Assembly (NCBI GenBank): GCA_934675625.1
Contig: CAKURH010000033.1
Coordinates: 1 to 34,659 of the forward strand
Direction of reading: 5' to 3'
Origin: an uncultured Kiritimatiellota bacterium
GTDB lineage: Bacteria > Verrucomicrobiota > Kiritimatiellia > RFP12 > UBA1067
DNA: 34,659 bases
The notes beneath the pieces are model-generated. The model made no database searches. It saw only the letters and a program-made list of their open reading frames with translations, and was not told the origin of the DNA. Positions 15,349 to 23,774 of the stretch are shown piece by piece (position 1 is the stretch's first letter; the number at the start of each line of letters is the position of its first letter). The position numbers and the translations under genes are program-made.

Positions 15349-16617
15349 ATGAAAAAGCAAAAAAAATCGATTATCCAGCACCTGTCGGTTGGTGCGACTT
15401 CAGTCTCCCTTTTGGGCGCGGTTGCGCTGGCGGCGCCGGACGTGACCGTCACGTCCGTCTTGCAGACGCCCTCCCGTTCGGTGGTCGTCTCGTATGACCT
15501 TTCGGGCGAGGATGCCGTCGTGACGCTTGACGTGCAGACGAACACGCTGGCGGACGCCAGCGGCGACTGGGTGTCGATTGGCCCGGAGAACGTGCGGTAC
15601 GTTTCCGGCGACGCGAACCGCAAGGTCGCGGCGGGTACGGGCAAGAAGATCCGCTGGTCGGCGCGCAAGAGCTGGCCCGGACAGAACATTCCGACGCCGA
15701 CCGTTCGCGCGGTCGTCAAGGCCTGGGCGCTCGACGATCCGCCGGACTACATGGTCGTTGATCTCCTGGGGTCGAAGAACGTCCGCTACTACGAGGACGT
15801 CCGCCAGCTGCCGGCGAAGAACGGCATCGACGACGACCTCTACCGCACGTCGGAGCTGGTCATGCGGCGTGTCCACGCGACGAACGTCGAATGGTACATG
15901 GGCTCGCCGACATCGGAACTGGGGCGGGATGCGACGAACTGGGATGCGCCTGAGAAGCGCCATGCGGTCACGTTGACGAAAGACTATTATCTGGGCGTGT
16001 TCGAGCTGACGGGGCGGCAGTATGCGAACGTCGGTGGCGACAAGGCCGTTGCCGAGGGCGAAGACGTGCTGCCGCTGATGGGCGTCTCGTGGAATTCGAT
16101 GCGCGGCAACTGCCTTTGGCCGGATGCTTTGCATGAGGTGACGGCGGGCGGACTCAAGCTCTTCCGCGACAAGACGGGCATCTCGACGATGGATCTGCCG
16201 ACCGAGGCGCAATGGGAGTTCGCCTGCCGTGCGGGCTCGACGGGCGCGCTCTACACGGACGAAGAACTGGAGGCGGAAGATGTTTCCGCGCGGCTGGACG
16301 CACTCGCTTGGTACAAGGCGAATGCGGGCGCTGTGCGCCATCGCATCGGCGAGAAACAGCCGAACGCCTGGGGCTTCTATGACATGCTCGGCAACGTGTC
16401 GGAGTTCTGTCTCGATTGGTTTGCCGTTGATCTCGGCACCGCGAGCGTGACGGATCCGATTGGGCCGACGGAGGGATCGTGCCGTGCGGTGAGAGGCGGA
16501 AGATTCCTCCTCGACGCGAAGAAGTGCCGAAGCGCGGCGCGCGAGAACTGGGTGAAGCCAACTGACGCCAAGAACTATTTCGGCTTCCGTCTTGTGTGCG
16601 AATGTCGGGCTGAATGA
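15349..16617 (+). CDS. Secreted SUMF1/formylglycine-generating-enzyme-family protein
   Basis: A 422-residue exported protein: signal peptide (1-30, ending near ALAAP), a beta-rich N-terminal domain (about 30-130, VTSVLQTPSRSVVVSYDLSG), then an FGE-sulfatase/SUMF1 domain (about 140-420) with YYLGVFELTGRQYANV, LPTEAQWEFACRAGSTG, NAWGFYDMLGNVSEFCLDWF, AVRGGRF and NYFGFRLV. Members either activate sulfatases or have lost catalysis and act as binding or structural domains; the window contains no sulfatase, so its role is open. The start at 15349 is set by AGAAAGG and the signal peptide. The stop overlaps the next start (ATGA), showing translational coupling to the glycoside-hydrolase genes. Confidence 0.82.
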   Translation: MKKQKKSIIQHLSVGATSVSLLGAVALAAPDVTVTSVLQTPSRSVVVSYDLSGEDAVVTLDVQTNTLADASGDWVSIGPENVRYVSGDANRKVAAGTGKKIRWSARKSWPGQNIPTPTVRAVVKAWALDDPPDYMVVDLLGSKNVRYYEDVRQLPAKNGIDDDLYRTSELVMRRVHATNVEWYMGSPTSELGRDATNWDAPEKRHAVTLTKDYYLGVFELTGRQYANVGGDKAVAEGEDVLPLMGVSWNSMRGNCLWPDALHEVTAGGLKLFRDKTGISTMDLPTEAQWEFACRAGSTGALYTDEELEAEDVSARLDALAWYKANAGAVRHRIGEKQPNAWGFYDMLGNVSEFCLDWFAVDLGTASVTDPIGPTEGSCRAVRGGRFLLDAKKCRSAARENWVKPTDAKNYFGFRLVCECRAE

Positions 16618-18785
16618 CGATGGGCATCATTTCACTTGCGAATCTTGCGGCGGTTCTCGCGTCCGTCACCCTTGCGCCCGGCAAGGACTGGGTGCCGATG
16701 GCGCCGGCGAGGATGATCGAGGCGGGCTCGGCCTTGGACTTCTCCGCGTTGCGCGGCACGGATGCGCCGGCGGGACGGCACGGCTATTTGGTCGTGCGCA
16801 ACGGGCATTTCGAGTTCGAGAACCTGCCGAGCGTCCCTCAGCGGTTCTACGGCGTGAACCTCGTCGATTCCGCCAACGTCCCGCCGGAGGATCAGGCGGA
16901 GGCGTTCGCCGAGCGGCTTGCGCGGATCGGCTACAACGCCATTCGCATCCACCATCACGAGCGCGTACTGACCGAGGGGATGGGCGACCCCGGCTGCGTC
17001 CGCCTGAATCCGTCGGCGCTCGCGCGGCTGGACGCCCTGGCCGCCGCCTGCATCCGGCGCGGCATCTACCTGACGACCGACCTGTACGTGTCGCGCCGTC
17101 CCATCGCGTGGCGGGCGATCGGCGAAGACCGCGACGGCGACGTGCCGCGCAACGTCTTCAAGCAGCTCGTCTACGTCCATGAGGGGGCGTATTCGAACTA
17201 CCTTGCCTTTGCGCGCGGCTTCCTGAACCACGTCAACCCCCACACGGGACGGCGGTGGGCGGACGAGCCAGCCCTGAATCTGATCGCCCTCGTCAACGAG
17301 GGGACGCCTTGCTTTCAGGGCCAGACGAAGGGCTTGCGCGCCCTGCCCGACTGGCAGCGGGCGTGGCGGGACTGGCTGTTGCGCAAGAAGGCGGAAGATC
17401 CGGCGCATTATGCGGCACTTGCCGAGACGATTCCCGAATCCGTCGAGACGGAAACCTGGCAGAGGAATCCGAGCGACGCGGGGCGCGCGTTCATGCTGTT
17501 CCTAGCGGACATGGAAGAGCGTTTTTCCCGGCGCACGCGCGCCTTTCTGCGGGACGAGCTCGGCTGCCGCGCGCTCGTTTCCAATCTCAGCGCCAACTTC
17601 TTTCCGGCCGTCCACCAGCGTTCGCGCGCGAAGCTCTACGACTATGCGGACGACCATTTCTACGTCGATCATCCCGAATTCACGGAGAAGGAGTGGGCGC
17701 TTCCGTCGCGGCTCGCGAACGTCAACCCCCTCAAGGGCGCGCGCATGGGCGTGCCGGGCGTGGCAATCCGCCGCATCCTCGGACAGCCGCTCGCCGTCAC
17801 CGAATACAACTATTCCGCGCCCGGCCGCTATCGCGGGCTTGGCGGCATCCTGTGCGGGGCGCTGGCCGCCCTGCAGGAGTGGGATGGCCTCTGGCGGTTT
17901 GCCTGGAGCCACGGCGTCGCCGGCGTCGTCTCGCCCGAGACGCGTCCGCTTTCGTATTTCGACATGGCGGGCGATCCGCTGTCCCTGTCGGGCGAACGGG
18001 CCAGCCTCTGCCTGTTCCTGCGGCGCGACCTCGAACCGCTCAAGCGCACCTACGCGCTCGTCTTCCCGGAAGAGGATCTGCTGCGGTTCGAGGACGTGTC
18101 GAGCGAGTTCCCGGGATACGGCTTCCTCTGGACGGCGTGGTGGGCAAAGTTCGGCACGGCCGTCGCGTCCGATGTCGCGAAGGACGTCGCCGTCGCCGGA
18201 CGCTACTTGCCGCTGAAGCGCGGCGAGGGGCAGAAGCGCCGGGCGGACGTGTTTGCCGACTTGGGCATTCCGCCGACCGGGACGGCGGAACTTCCGCCGG
18301 CGGGCGACGGGCAGATCCGCGTCGATCCGGTGCAGGGGCGCTTCGCCGTCGTCACGGCGCGCACCTGCGGTTTCTTCGCCGAGCGCGGACGCCTCCGCGC
18401 CGGGGATCTCGCGGCGGACATCGGGGACGTGCCGACGACGGTCTGGGTGAGCGCGCTGGACGGCCAGCCGATCCGCAATTCGTCGCGCCTCTTGCTGACG
18501 CATTTGACGGACGTCCAGAACAGCGGGACGACGTATGCGGACGAGACGATGACGACGCTGACGGACTGGGGACACCTACCGCATCTCATGCGCAACGCCG
18601 AGGCGCACGTCACCGTCGTCGTGCGCGACGGCACATGGCGCGTGTACGCCCTCGCGGCGGACGGACGCCGTCGTGGCGAAGTCGCCGCGCGGCAGGCGAA
18701 CGGGCGGCTATCGTTCACGGCGAAGGTCGATGCCGATCCGGCGTCCGCGACGTGGCTTTACGAATTGGAAAGGGAACGGGACTGA
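16614..18785 (+). CDS. Secreted clan-A-like glycoside hydrolase, family not assigned
   Basis: A 723-residue protein with a probable signal sequence (about 1-20). The core (75-400) looks like a beta/alpha-barrel of the GH5-like clan: FYGVNLVDSANVPPEDQ, ARIGYNAIRIHHHE, ALNLIALVNEGT with Glu229 as likely acid/base, LYDYADDHFYVDHPEF, and QPLAVTEYNY with Glu397 as likely nucleophile. The C-terminal 250 residues are beta-rich. I cannot name the substrate. The gene overlaps the SUMF1-like gene by ATGA and shares one base with the next gene (TGATG), so it is in the middle of a tightly coupled operon for polysaccharide degradation. Confidence 0.75.
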   Translation: MTMGIISLANLAAVLASVTLAPGKDWVPMAPARMIEAGSALDFSALRGTDAPAGRHGYLVVRNGHFEFENLPSVPQRFYGVNLVDSANVPPEDQAEAFAERLARIGYNAIRIHHHERVLTEGMGDPGCVRLNPSALARLDALAAACIRRGIYLTTDLYVSRRPIAWRAIGEDRDGDVPRNVFKQLVYVHEGAYSNYLAFARGFLNHVNPHTGRRWADEPALNLIALVNEGTPCFQGQTKGLRALPDWQRAWRDWLLRKKAEDPAHYAALAETIPESVETETWQRNPSDAGRAFMLFLADMEERFSRRTRAFLRDELGCRALVSNLSANFFPAVHQRSRAKLYDYADDHFYVDHPEFTEKEWALPSRLANVNPLKGARMGVPGVAIRRILGQPLAVTEYNYSAPGRYRGLGGILCGALAALQEWDGLWRFAWSHGVAGVVSPETRPLSYFDMAGDPLSLSGERASLCLFLRRDLEPLKRTYALVFPEEDLLRFEDVSSEFPGYGFLWTAWWAKFGTAVASDVAKDVAVAGRYLPLKRGEGQKRRADVFADLGIPPTGTAELPPAGDGQIRVDPVQGRFAVVTARTCGFFAERGRLRAGDLAADIGDVPTTVWVSALDGQPIRNSSRLLLTHLTDVQNSGTTYADETMTTLTDWGHLPHLMRNAEAHVTVVVRDGTWRVYALAADGRRRGEVAARQANGRLSFTAKVDADPASATWLYELERERD

Positions 18786-21700
18786 TGCTGAAACGCTATT
18801 GCGTGGGGTGTGCGGCTGTCGCTGGTCTGGCTGGCGTCGCCGTGGCCGGGTCGCTGACGATCGAGATCGAGGACGGCGAACGCTGGTGGGGCGGCCTCAA
18901 CGCGCGGGGCTTCGAGATGCCCTACGGACGCGACAGCCGCGTCGCGGAAGACTTGGCGCGTGACCATCGGTGCAATGTGGGCGCGCCCCTGCTGCTGTCG
19001 TCGCATGGCCGCTACGTCTGGAGCGACGAGCCGTTCGCCTATGCGTTCTCGAACGGCACGCTGACCGTGACGGGGCGTTCGGCGACGCCGACGTGCGGAC
19101 GTCCGGCGACGGATCTGCGCGGTGCGTTCGCCCACTGCTCGCGGACGTTCTTTCCTCCACAGGGGAAAGCCCCGCCCGACGAGTTCTTCGCGACGCCGCA
19201 GTGGAACACGTGGATCGAGCTGACCTACGACCAGAACGAGAAGGACATCCTCGCCTACGCGGAGGCGATCGTCGCCCACGGGTTCAAGCCCGGTCTCCTG
19301 ATGATTGACGACACGTGGCAGTCCGGGTACGGCACGTGGACGTTCGACGCGGGACGTTTCCGCGATCCGAAGGCGCTGTGCGACAGGCTGCACGCGCTGG
19401 GCTTCAAGGTCATGCTCTGGACGTGTCCGTTCGTGTCGATGGATTCGCCGGCGTTTCGGACGCTGGAGAAGGACGGCGGCCTCGTCTTGCGCAGGGACGG
19501 GCGCGCCGCGCCGACCCGTTGGTGGAACGGCTGTTCGGCCCTGCTGGACTTGACGCATCCGAACGGCGCGAAGTGGTTCGCGGACGCGCTGATGGATCTG
19601 CAGAGCCGGTTCGGTGTCGACGGCTTCAAGTTCGACGCCGGCGACGTCGAGTACTACAACGGTGACGACGCGCGGACGCACCTCGGCGAATTCGTCACGG
19701 CGGAGTCCCTGCCGGCAGTCGCGCACACGCAGAAGTACGTGCGCTTCGGTGCGCGGTGGCGCTACAACGAGTTCCGCGCCGCCTGGGGTGCGGCCGGGGA
19801 TCCCGCCGTCGTGCGCCTCTGCGACAAGAACCATGCGTGGCGCGAAGTGCGCCGCCTGATTCCCGACCTGATCGCGACGGGACTTCTCGGCTATCCGTTC
19901 GTCTGTCCGGACATGATCGGCGGCGGCAACTGGAAGACGTTCCTGCCCGGCTCGGCGTTCGATCCCGAACTCTTCGTCCGCTCGGCGCAGGTGCACGCGC
20001 TCGCACCGATGGCGCAGTTCTCGGCCGCGCCCTGGCGCGTGCTGGACGCGCGGCACCTGTCGGCCGTCCGCAAGGCGATGGCGATTCGCGAACGTTTCTC
20101 GGCGCGCATCGTCGAGTTGGCGCACGCCTGCGCCGCGAGCGGCGAGCCGATGCTGCGCAACCTGGAGTACGCCTATCCGGGACTGGGCTGTGCGGATGTC
20201 GTCGACGCGTTCATGCTTGGCGACTTCCTGCTCGTTGCGCCGCAGGTCGAGAAAGGCGCGGCTTCGCGCTCGGTTCGCCTGCCGCCGGGCCGCTGGCGCG
20301 CTGACGATGGCGTCGTGCACGACGGCCCCACGGTGCTGAACGTCGAGACGCCGCTGGAGCGTCTGCCCTATTTCGAGAAGGTCGAGGCCGAGGCGGCGCG
20401 TCAGCTGACGGCAACGTGGGGTGACCTCGGCGGGACGGATCACCTGGGGCGGACGTTGCCGTCGCACGCCGAGGTCGGCGACCTGCGGCCGCATTGGCAG
20501 GTCGGCCTGTTCTACTATCTGTGGCTCGGACAGCACGGCACGCAGGGCCCGTATGACATCTCGAAGATGGAGGCGGCCGATCCGCAGGTTCTGGACAAGC
20601 CGGACTCGCCGCTCTGGCCCGATCCGTCGCACGCGCCCATGCTTCACTGGGGCGAGCCGCTGTTCGGCTACTACCAGTCGACGGACGAATGGGTTCTCCG
20701 TCGGCACGTCGAGATGTTCATCGCGGCCGGAATCGACGTCCTCTACTTCGACACGACCAACGGCTACCACTACCGGGAGGTGACCGACCGCCTCTTCCCG
20801 ATCCTTCAGGAGTATCAGGACAAGGGCTTCAAGGTGCCGAAGTTCTGCTACTACATGGCGCCGGGGCGGCGCGGCTCCGGCACGTCGAACGTGCTGGACG
20901 TCTGGCTCAACTACTATCGCGACCGAAAGTACGAGAGCCTCTATTTCATGTGGGACGGCAAGCCGCTGATGATCGCGCATCCCGACCGTCCCTACCGTCA
21001 GGAGATACGCGACTTCTTCACCTGGCGCCGTCCGACGTGGGGCACGCCGTCGGAGCCGGACACCTGGTACTGGGCGGGCATGCCGACGCAGAATGTGGCG
21101 CGGGCCTCGTCGGGCGCACGGGAGATGATGGCGCTGACCGTCGGCTCGCCGCACCTCGCCGTGGACGCGCCGGACGAGGCGAAGCGCGGCGAGTCCGTCG
21201 GTTGCAGCGAATTCCACTGGGGGCGGCAGATCCAGTCCCGCAGCTGGCATGACGGCGCGCTGGACCGCCGTCCGCAGGCGTCCGAATACGGCTTCTTCTT
21301 TAAGAGCCAAGTCGACTGGGCGCTGGATCCGGCGCGCGCGGACGTCCCCCTCGCGTTCGTCTGTCAGTGGAACGAGTGGATTGTGCCGTTCCTGACGCGC
21401 CAGACGAACATCCACTACGGCATGCCGCATTGGCTCATTTTGCAGGACGAGTACAACCAGGAGGCGAGCCGGGACATCGAGCCCATGCGCGGCGGCTATC
21501 GCGACGCCTACTACTTCCAGCTGATGGACTTCGTGCGCCGCTTCAAGGGACTGCCGCCGCCGACCGTCGCACGGAAGGGCGATGTCGTCGCCTACGTCGA
21601 GCCGACGGGCGACCTCGCGCCGCGCAACCATCCCGGCTACGACGCCTGCGGCGTCTACCGGAACGCGACGGGACGCAACGAGTTCGCGCGCCTGTTCGTC

Positions 21701-22072
21701 TCGTGCGATGGAGAGGCGATTTCCTTCACCGCGCAGACGGTGGCGGATCTGACGCCCTGCGCAGACGCCACGTGGATGAACCTGCTCGTGCGTGTGCCGG
21801 GGCGTCCGGTCGATGCGCTCGGCTACACGCTGTGCGTGACGAACGGCGCGTCGGGCGTCGCGTGCCGTGTCGCACGGCGGGAGGTTGCCTATCGGCTGCC
21901 GCTCCGCGCTCTGGGGCTGGACGGACGAAAGGACTTCAGCCTCGAATTCAAGTGGTCGGACAACCGTCAGGCCGATGATCCGATGGACTTCTACGTCAAC
22001 GGCGATGCCGCGCCGCGCGGTCGCCTCAACTGGATTTTCCGCTATCAGGGAAGAATGGAACTGAAACCATGA
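18785..22072 (+). CDS. Bifunctional secreted hydrolase: GH31 fused to a GH99-like barrel
   Basis: A 1095-residue protein with a signal peptide (1-22). Residues about 100-500 are GH31-like: GFKPGLLMIDDTW, LHALGFKVMLWTCPFVS, VDGFKFDAGD with Asp284 as nucleophile, and FVCPDMIGGG with Asp376 as acid/base. After a short linker (about 531-570) a second catalytic-type domain starts: HWQVGLFYYLWLGQHG, AAGIDVLYFDTTNGYHYREV, YESLYFMWDGKPLMI and CQWNEW, resembling the GH71/GH99-like (WbsX-type) barrels. A beta-rich C-terminus closes the protein. The start is the ATG overlapping the previous stop. The fusion implies that both activities act on the same glycan. GH31 is confident; the second family assignment is tentative. 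Confidence 0.78.
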   Translation: MLKRYCVGCAAVAGLAGVAVAGSLTIEIEDGERWWGGLNARGFEMPYGRDSRVAEDLARDHRCNVGAPLLLSSHGRYVWSDEPFAYAFSNGTLTVTGRSATPTCGRPATDLRGAFAHCSRTFFPPQGKAPPDEFFATPQWNTWIELTYDQNEKDILAYAEAIVAHGFKPGLLMIDDTWQSGYGTWTFDAGRFRDPKALCDRLHALGFKVMLWTCPFVSMDSPAFRTLEKDGGLVLRRDGRAAPTRWWNGCSALLDLTHPNGAKWFADALMDLQSRFGVDGFKFDAGDVEYYNGDDARTHLGEFVTAESLPAVAHTQKYVRFGARWRYNEFRAAWGAAGDPAVVRLCDKNHAWREVRRLIPDLIATGLLGYPFVCPDMIGGGNWKTFLPGSAFDPELFVRSAQVHALAPMAQFSAAPWRVLDARHLSAVRKAMAIRERFSARIVELAHACAASGEPMLRNLEYAYPGLGCADVVDAFMLGDFLLVAPQVEKGAASRSVRLPPGRWRADDGVVHDGPTVLNVETPLERLPYFEKVEAEAARQLTATWGDLGGTDHLGRTLPSHAEVGDLRPHWQVGLFYYLWLGQHGTQGPYDISKMEAADPQVLDKPDSPLWPDPSHAPMLHWGEPLFGYYQSTDEWVLRRHVEMFIAAGIDVLYFDTTNGYHYREVTDRLFPILQEYQDKGFKVPKFCYYMAPGRRGSGTSNVLDVWLNYYRDRKYESLYFMWDGKPLMIAHPDRPYRQEIRDFFTWRRPTWGTPSEPDTWYWAGMPTQNVARASSGAREMMALTVGSPHLAVDAPDEAKRGESVGCSEFHWGRQIQSRSWHDGALDRRPQASEYGFFFKSQVDWALDPARADVPLAFVCQWNEWIVPFLTRQTNIHYGMPHWLILQDEYNQEASRDIEPMRGGYRDAYYFQLMDFVRRFKGLPPPTVARKGDVVAYVEPTGDLAPRNHPGYDACGVYRNATGRNEFARLFVSCDGEAISFTAQTVADLTPCADATWMNLLVRVPGRPVDALGYTLCVTNGASGVACRVARREVAYRLPLRALGLDGRKDFSLEFKWSDNRQADDPMDFYVNGDAAPRGRLNWIFRYQGRMELKP

Positions 22073-22242
22073 AGAGACTGACGTTTGCCGTTGCCGCCTT
22101 GCTGGCGGCGTGTGTGCTGGAGGCCGTGACGCTCGCGCCCTCGCAACCCTTTGCGCTTGATGCGCGGACGTTCGACTGGAGCGCGGGCGAGCCGATGCCG
22201 CTCTGCACCGAACCGGCGGGCCTCGTCCTGATTGTCCGGTAG
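22069..22242 (+). pseudogene. 57-codon remnant of a secreted protein gene
   Basis: The ATG overlaps the GH31-fusion stop (ATGA), so this is the next cistron of the operon. It encodes a clear signal peptide (MKRLTFAVAALLAACVLEA), about 30 further residues, and ends AGLVLIVR. The ending resembles GVLFIIR, the end of the lipoprotein module that stops at 30373. A complete start and a plausible family C-terminus with almost nothing between suggest an internal deletion of a larger secreted protein, but a genuine small exported protein cannot be excluded. The ATPase repeat array begins 17 bases after its stop. Confidence 0.5.
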
Positions 22243-22259
22243 AGCTTTTGAAGGAACCC

Positions 22260-22358
22260 GATTCGCTCTTAAAAGTGTTGTTCACATGGTGAGATTCGCT
22301 ATTAAAAGTGTTGTCTTGTCGTGTTGATTCGCTCATGAAAGTGTGACTGAATGAAATG
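22260..22358. repeat. 33-bp periodic repeat, three copies, upstream of the ATPase gene
   Basis: GATTCGCT starts at 22260, 22293 and 22326, exactly 33 bp apart. Copies 1 and 2 share GATTCGCTMTTAAAAGTGTT over about 22 bp; copy 3 is degenerate (GATTCGCTCATGAAAGTGTG). The remainder of each unit is not conserved. The array ends about 15 bp before the ATPase extended -10. A period of about three helical turns puts each copy on one face of DNA, as expected of a protein-binding array. Confidence 0.85.
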
Positions 22359-22373
22359 GAGCGGGTCGTTTTA

Positions 22374-22382
22374 TGGTATAAT
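22374..22382 (+). promoter_or_regulatory. ATPase gene extended -10 promoter
   Basis: TGGTATAAT (TATAAT at 22377-22382) is a perfect extended -10. The start point would be at or next to 22389, the first base of the ATG, so the mRNA would be leaderless. No -35 consensus is seen; the 33-bp repeats occupy that region. Confidence 0.55.
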
Positions 22383-22388
22383 GTCGCC

Positions 22389-23774
22389 ATGAAAGAGAGG
22401 AAACCTTCAACATTCCTGGGCCGAAAGTTCATGTCCGTCCTTGAGGCGTGGATTCGGCGGGACGACCGACGGCCGTTGATTGTCAAAGGAGCCCGTCAGG
22501 TCGGCAAGACGGCTTGCATTCGGCAATTCTCCGAAGGGCGGTTTGCCTCGGTCGTCGAGATCAATTTTGCGCTCCGGCCTGAGTTCAAGGTTATCACGCA
22601 GGACGGCTATGGTGTCGCCAACATCATTCGCAACATTTCCCTCGTCGATCCGAGCTTTAGGTTTGTCGCGGGAAACACGCTGATTTTCTTTGACGAGATA
22701 CAGGACTTCCCGGAAATCGCGACAGCTTTCAAGTCCTTTGCTGAGGATGGTCGCTATGACGTCATCAGCAGTGGATCGCTCCTCGGCATCCAGTTCAAGC
22801 GGATAGAGTCGATCAGCGTCGGCTATCAGGAAACGGAGACGATGCGTTCCATGGACTTCGAGGAGTTCCTGTGGGCGCGTGGGTATGGGGCAGGGCAACT
22901 GGACGACCTGTATGGGCGGCTTGTTGACATGCAGCCGTTCGGGGCAATGGGTGCGGAGGTCTTTGACCGCCTTTTCCTCGACTACTGTGTTCTGGGCGGC
23001 ATGCCGGAGGTTGAGGCGAACTATTTCGCCAAGGGTTCGTTCGAGGGCGTTCCGGCCATTCAGCGGCGCATCGTCAATGACTACCGCGCGGACGTCAGGA
23101 AGTATGCCGAGGGGCTTGATCCGCAGCGCATCATCAGCGTCTTCGACAGCGTTCCGGCGCAACTGGCCAAGGAGAACAAGAAGTTTCAGCTCTCGAAAGT
23201 TGAGCGCGGCGCACGCCGCAAGGACTATTGGGGGTGCGTCGAATGGCTTCAGGACGCTGGCATCGTCACGCTTTGCAAGGCCGTTGACTTCCCCGAACTG
23301 CCGCTGTCCGCCCACATGGACGCGTCTCGGTACAAACTCTACATGAGCGACAGCGGTCTGCTCGTCTCCCGGTTGGACGAAGAGTCTCAGGAGGACGTTC
23401 GCATCCGTCGGAATCTCGGGACGTGGAAGGGCGGGCTGTTTGAGAACATCGTTGCGGAGGCCCTTGTGAAGTCGGGGGCCGAGATTGCGTACTTCAAGAA
23501 AGAGAACGCCACCCTTGAGATGGATTTCCTGTTGCGGTCTGGGGATGACCTTGTGCCTGTTGAGGTCAAGGCCGAGAACGCCAAGGCGAAGTCGCTTCGG
23601 ACGCTGATCGATTCTGACCATTATAAGGACATCCGCTGGGGCGTCAAGCTCGTCCATGGCGATGTGGGATTCGGGCATTCTGTCTTGACGCTTCCGCAGT
23701 GGGGTGCGTTTTGGCTGAGACGATTGCTGAAGGATCCCGCGTTCAAGAAGAAGCGGGGGCAGACCATACCATGA
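22389..23774 (+). CDS. AAA ATPase with DUF4143 domain
   Basis: A 461-residue cytosolic protein of the common but poorly understood AAA_14/DUF4143 class. Walker A GARQVGKT (34-41), Walker B LIFFDEIQ (98-105) and the following SSGSLLG are present, as is the DUF4143 C-terminus, whose MDFLL...VPVEVKAENAKAKSL stretch (about 377-402) has the Asp-Glu-X-Lys pattern of a PD-(D/E)XK-like fold. I chose the ATG at 22389 over an in-frame ATG at 22356 because the -10 sits between them. It interrupts the glycoside-hydrolase operon, has its own promoter and a repeat array, and reads as less GC-rich than its neighbours by eye, all suggesting acquisition. Its stop overlaps the GH2 start (ATGA). Confidence 0.85.
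   Translation: MKERKPSTFLGRKFMSVLEAWIRRDDRRPLIVKGARQVGKTACIRQFSEGRFASVVEINFALRPEFKVITQDGYGVANIIRNISLVDPSFRFVAGNTLIFFDEIQDFPEIATAFKSFAEDGRYDVISSGSLLGIQFKRIESISVGYQETETMRSMDFEEFLWARGYGAGQLDDLYGRLVDMQPFGAMGAEVFDRLFLDYCVLGGMPEVEANYFAKGSFEGVPAIQRRIVNDYRADVRKYAEGLDPQRIISVFDSVPAQLAKENKKFQLSKVERGARRKDYWGCVEWLQDAGIVTLCKAVDFPELPLSAHMDASRYKLYMSDSGLLVSRLDEESQEDVRIRRNLGTWKGGLFENIVAEALVKSGAEIAYFKKENATLEMDFLLRSGDDLVPVEVKAENAKAKSLRTLIDSDHYKDIRWGVKLVHGDVGFGHSVLTLPQWGAFWLRRLLKDPAFKKKRGQTIP

Noticed and set aside
17255..18784. Upstream extension of the GH31 fusion in the same frame
   Set aside because: It is a shadow of the clan-A-like hydrolase gene; the ATG at 18785 starts a clear signal peptide and overlaps the preceding stop.
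22260..22358. CRISPR array
   Set aside because: The 33-bp units abut directly with a shared head and a variable remainder of only about 11 bp, only three copies exist, one is degenerate, and no cas gene is present.
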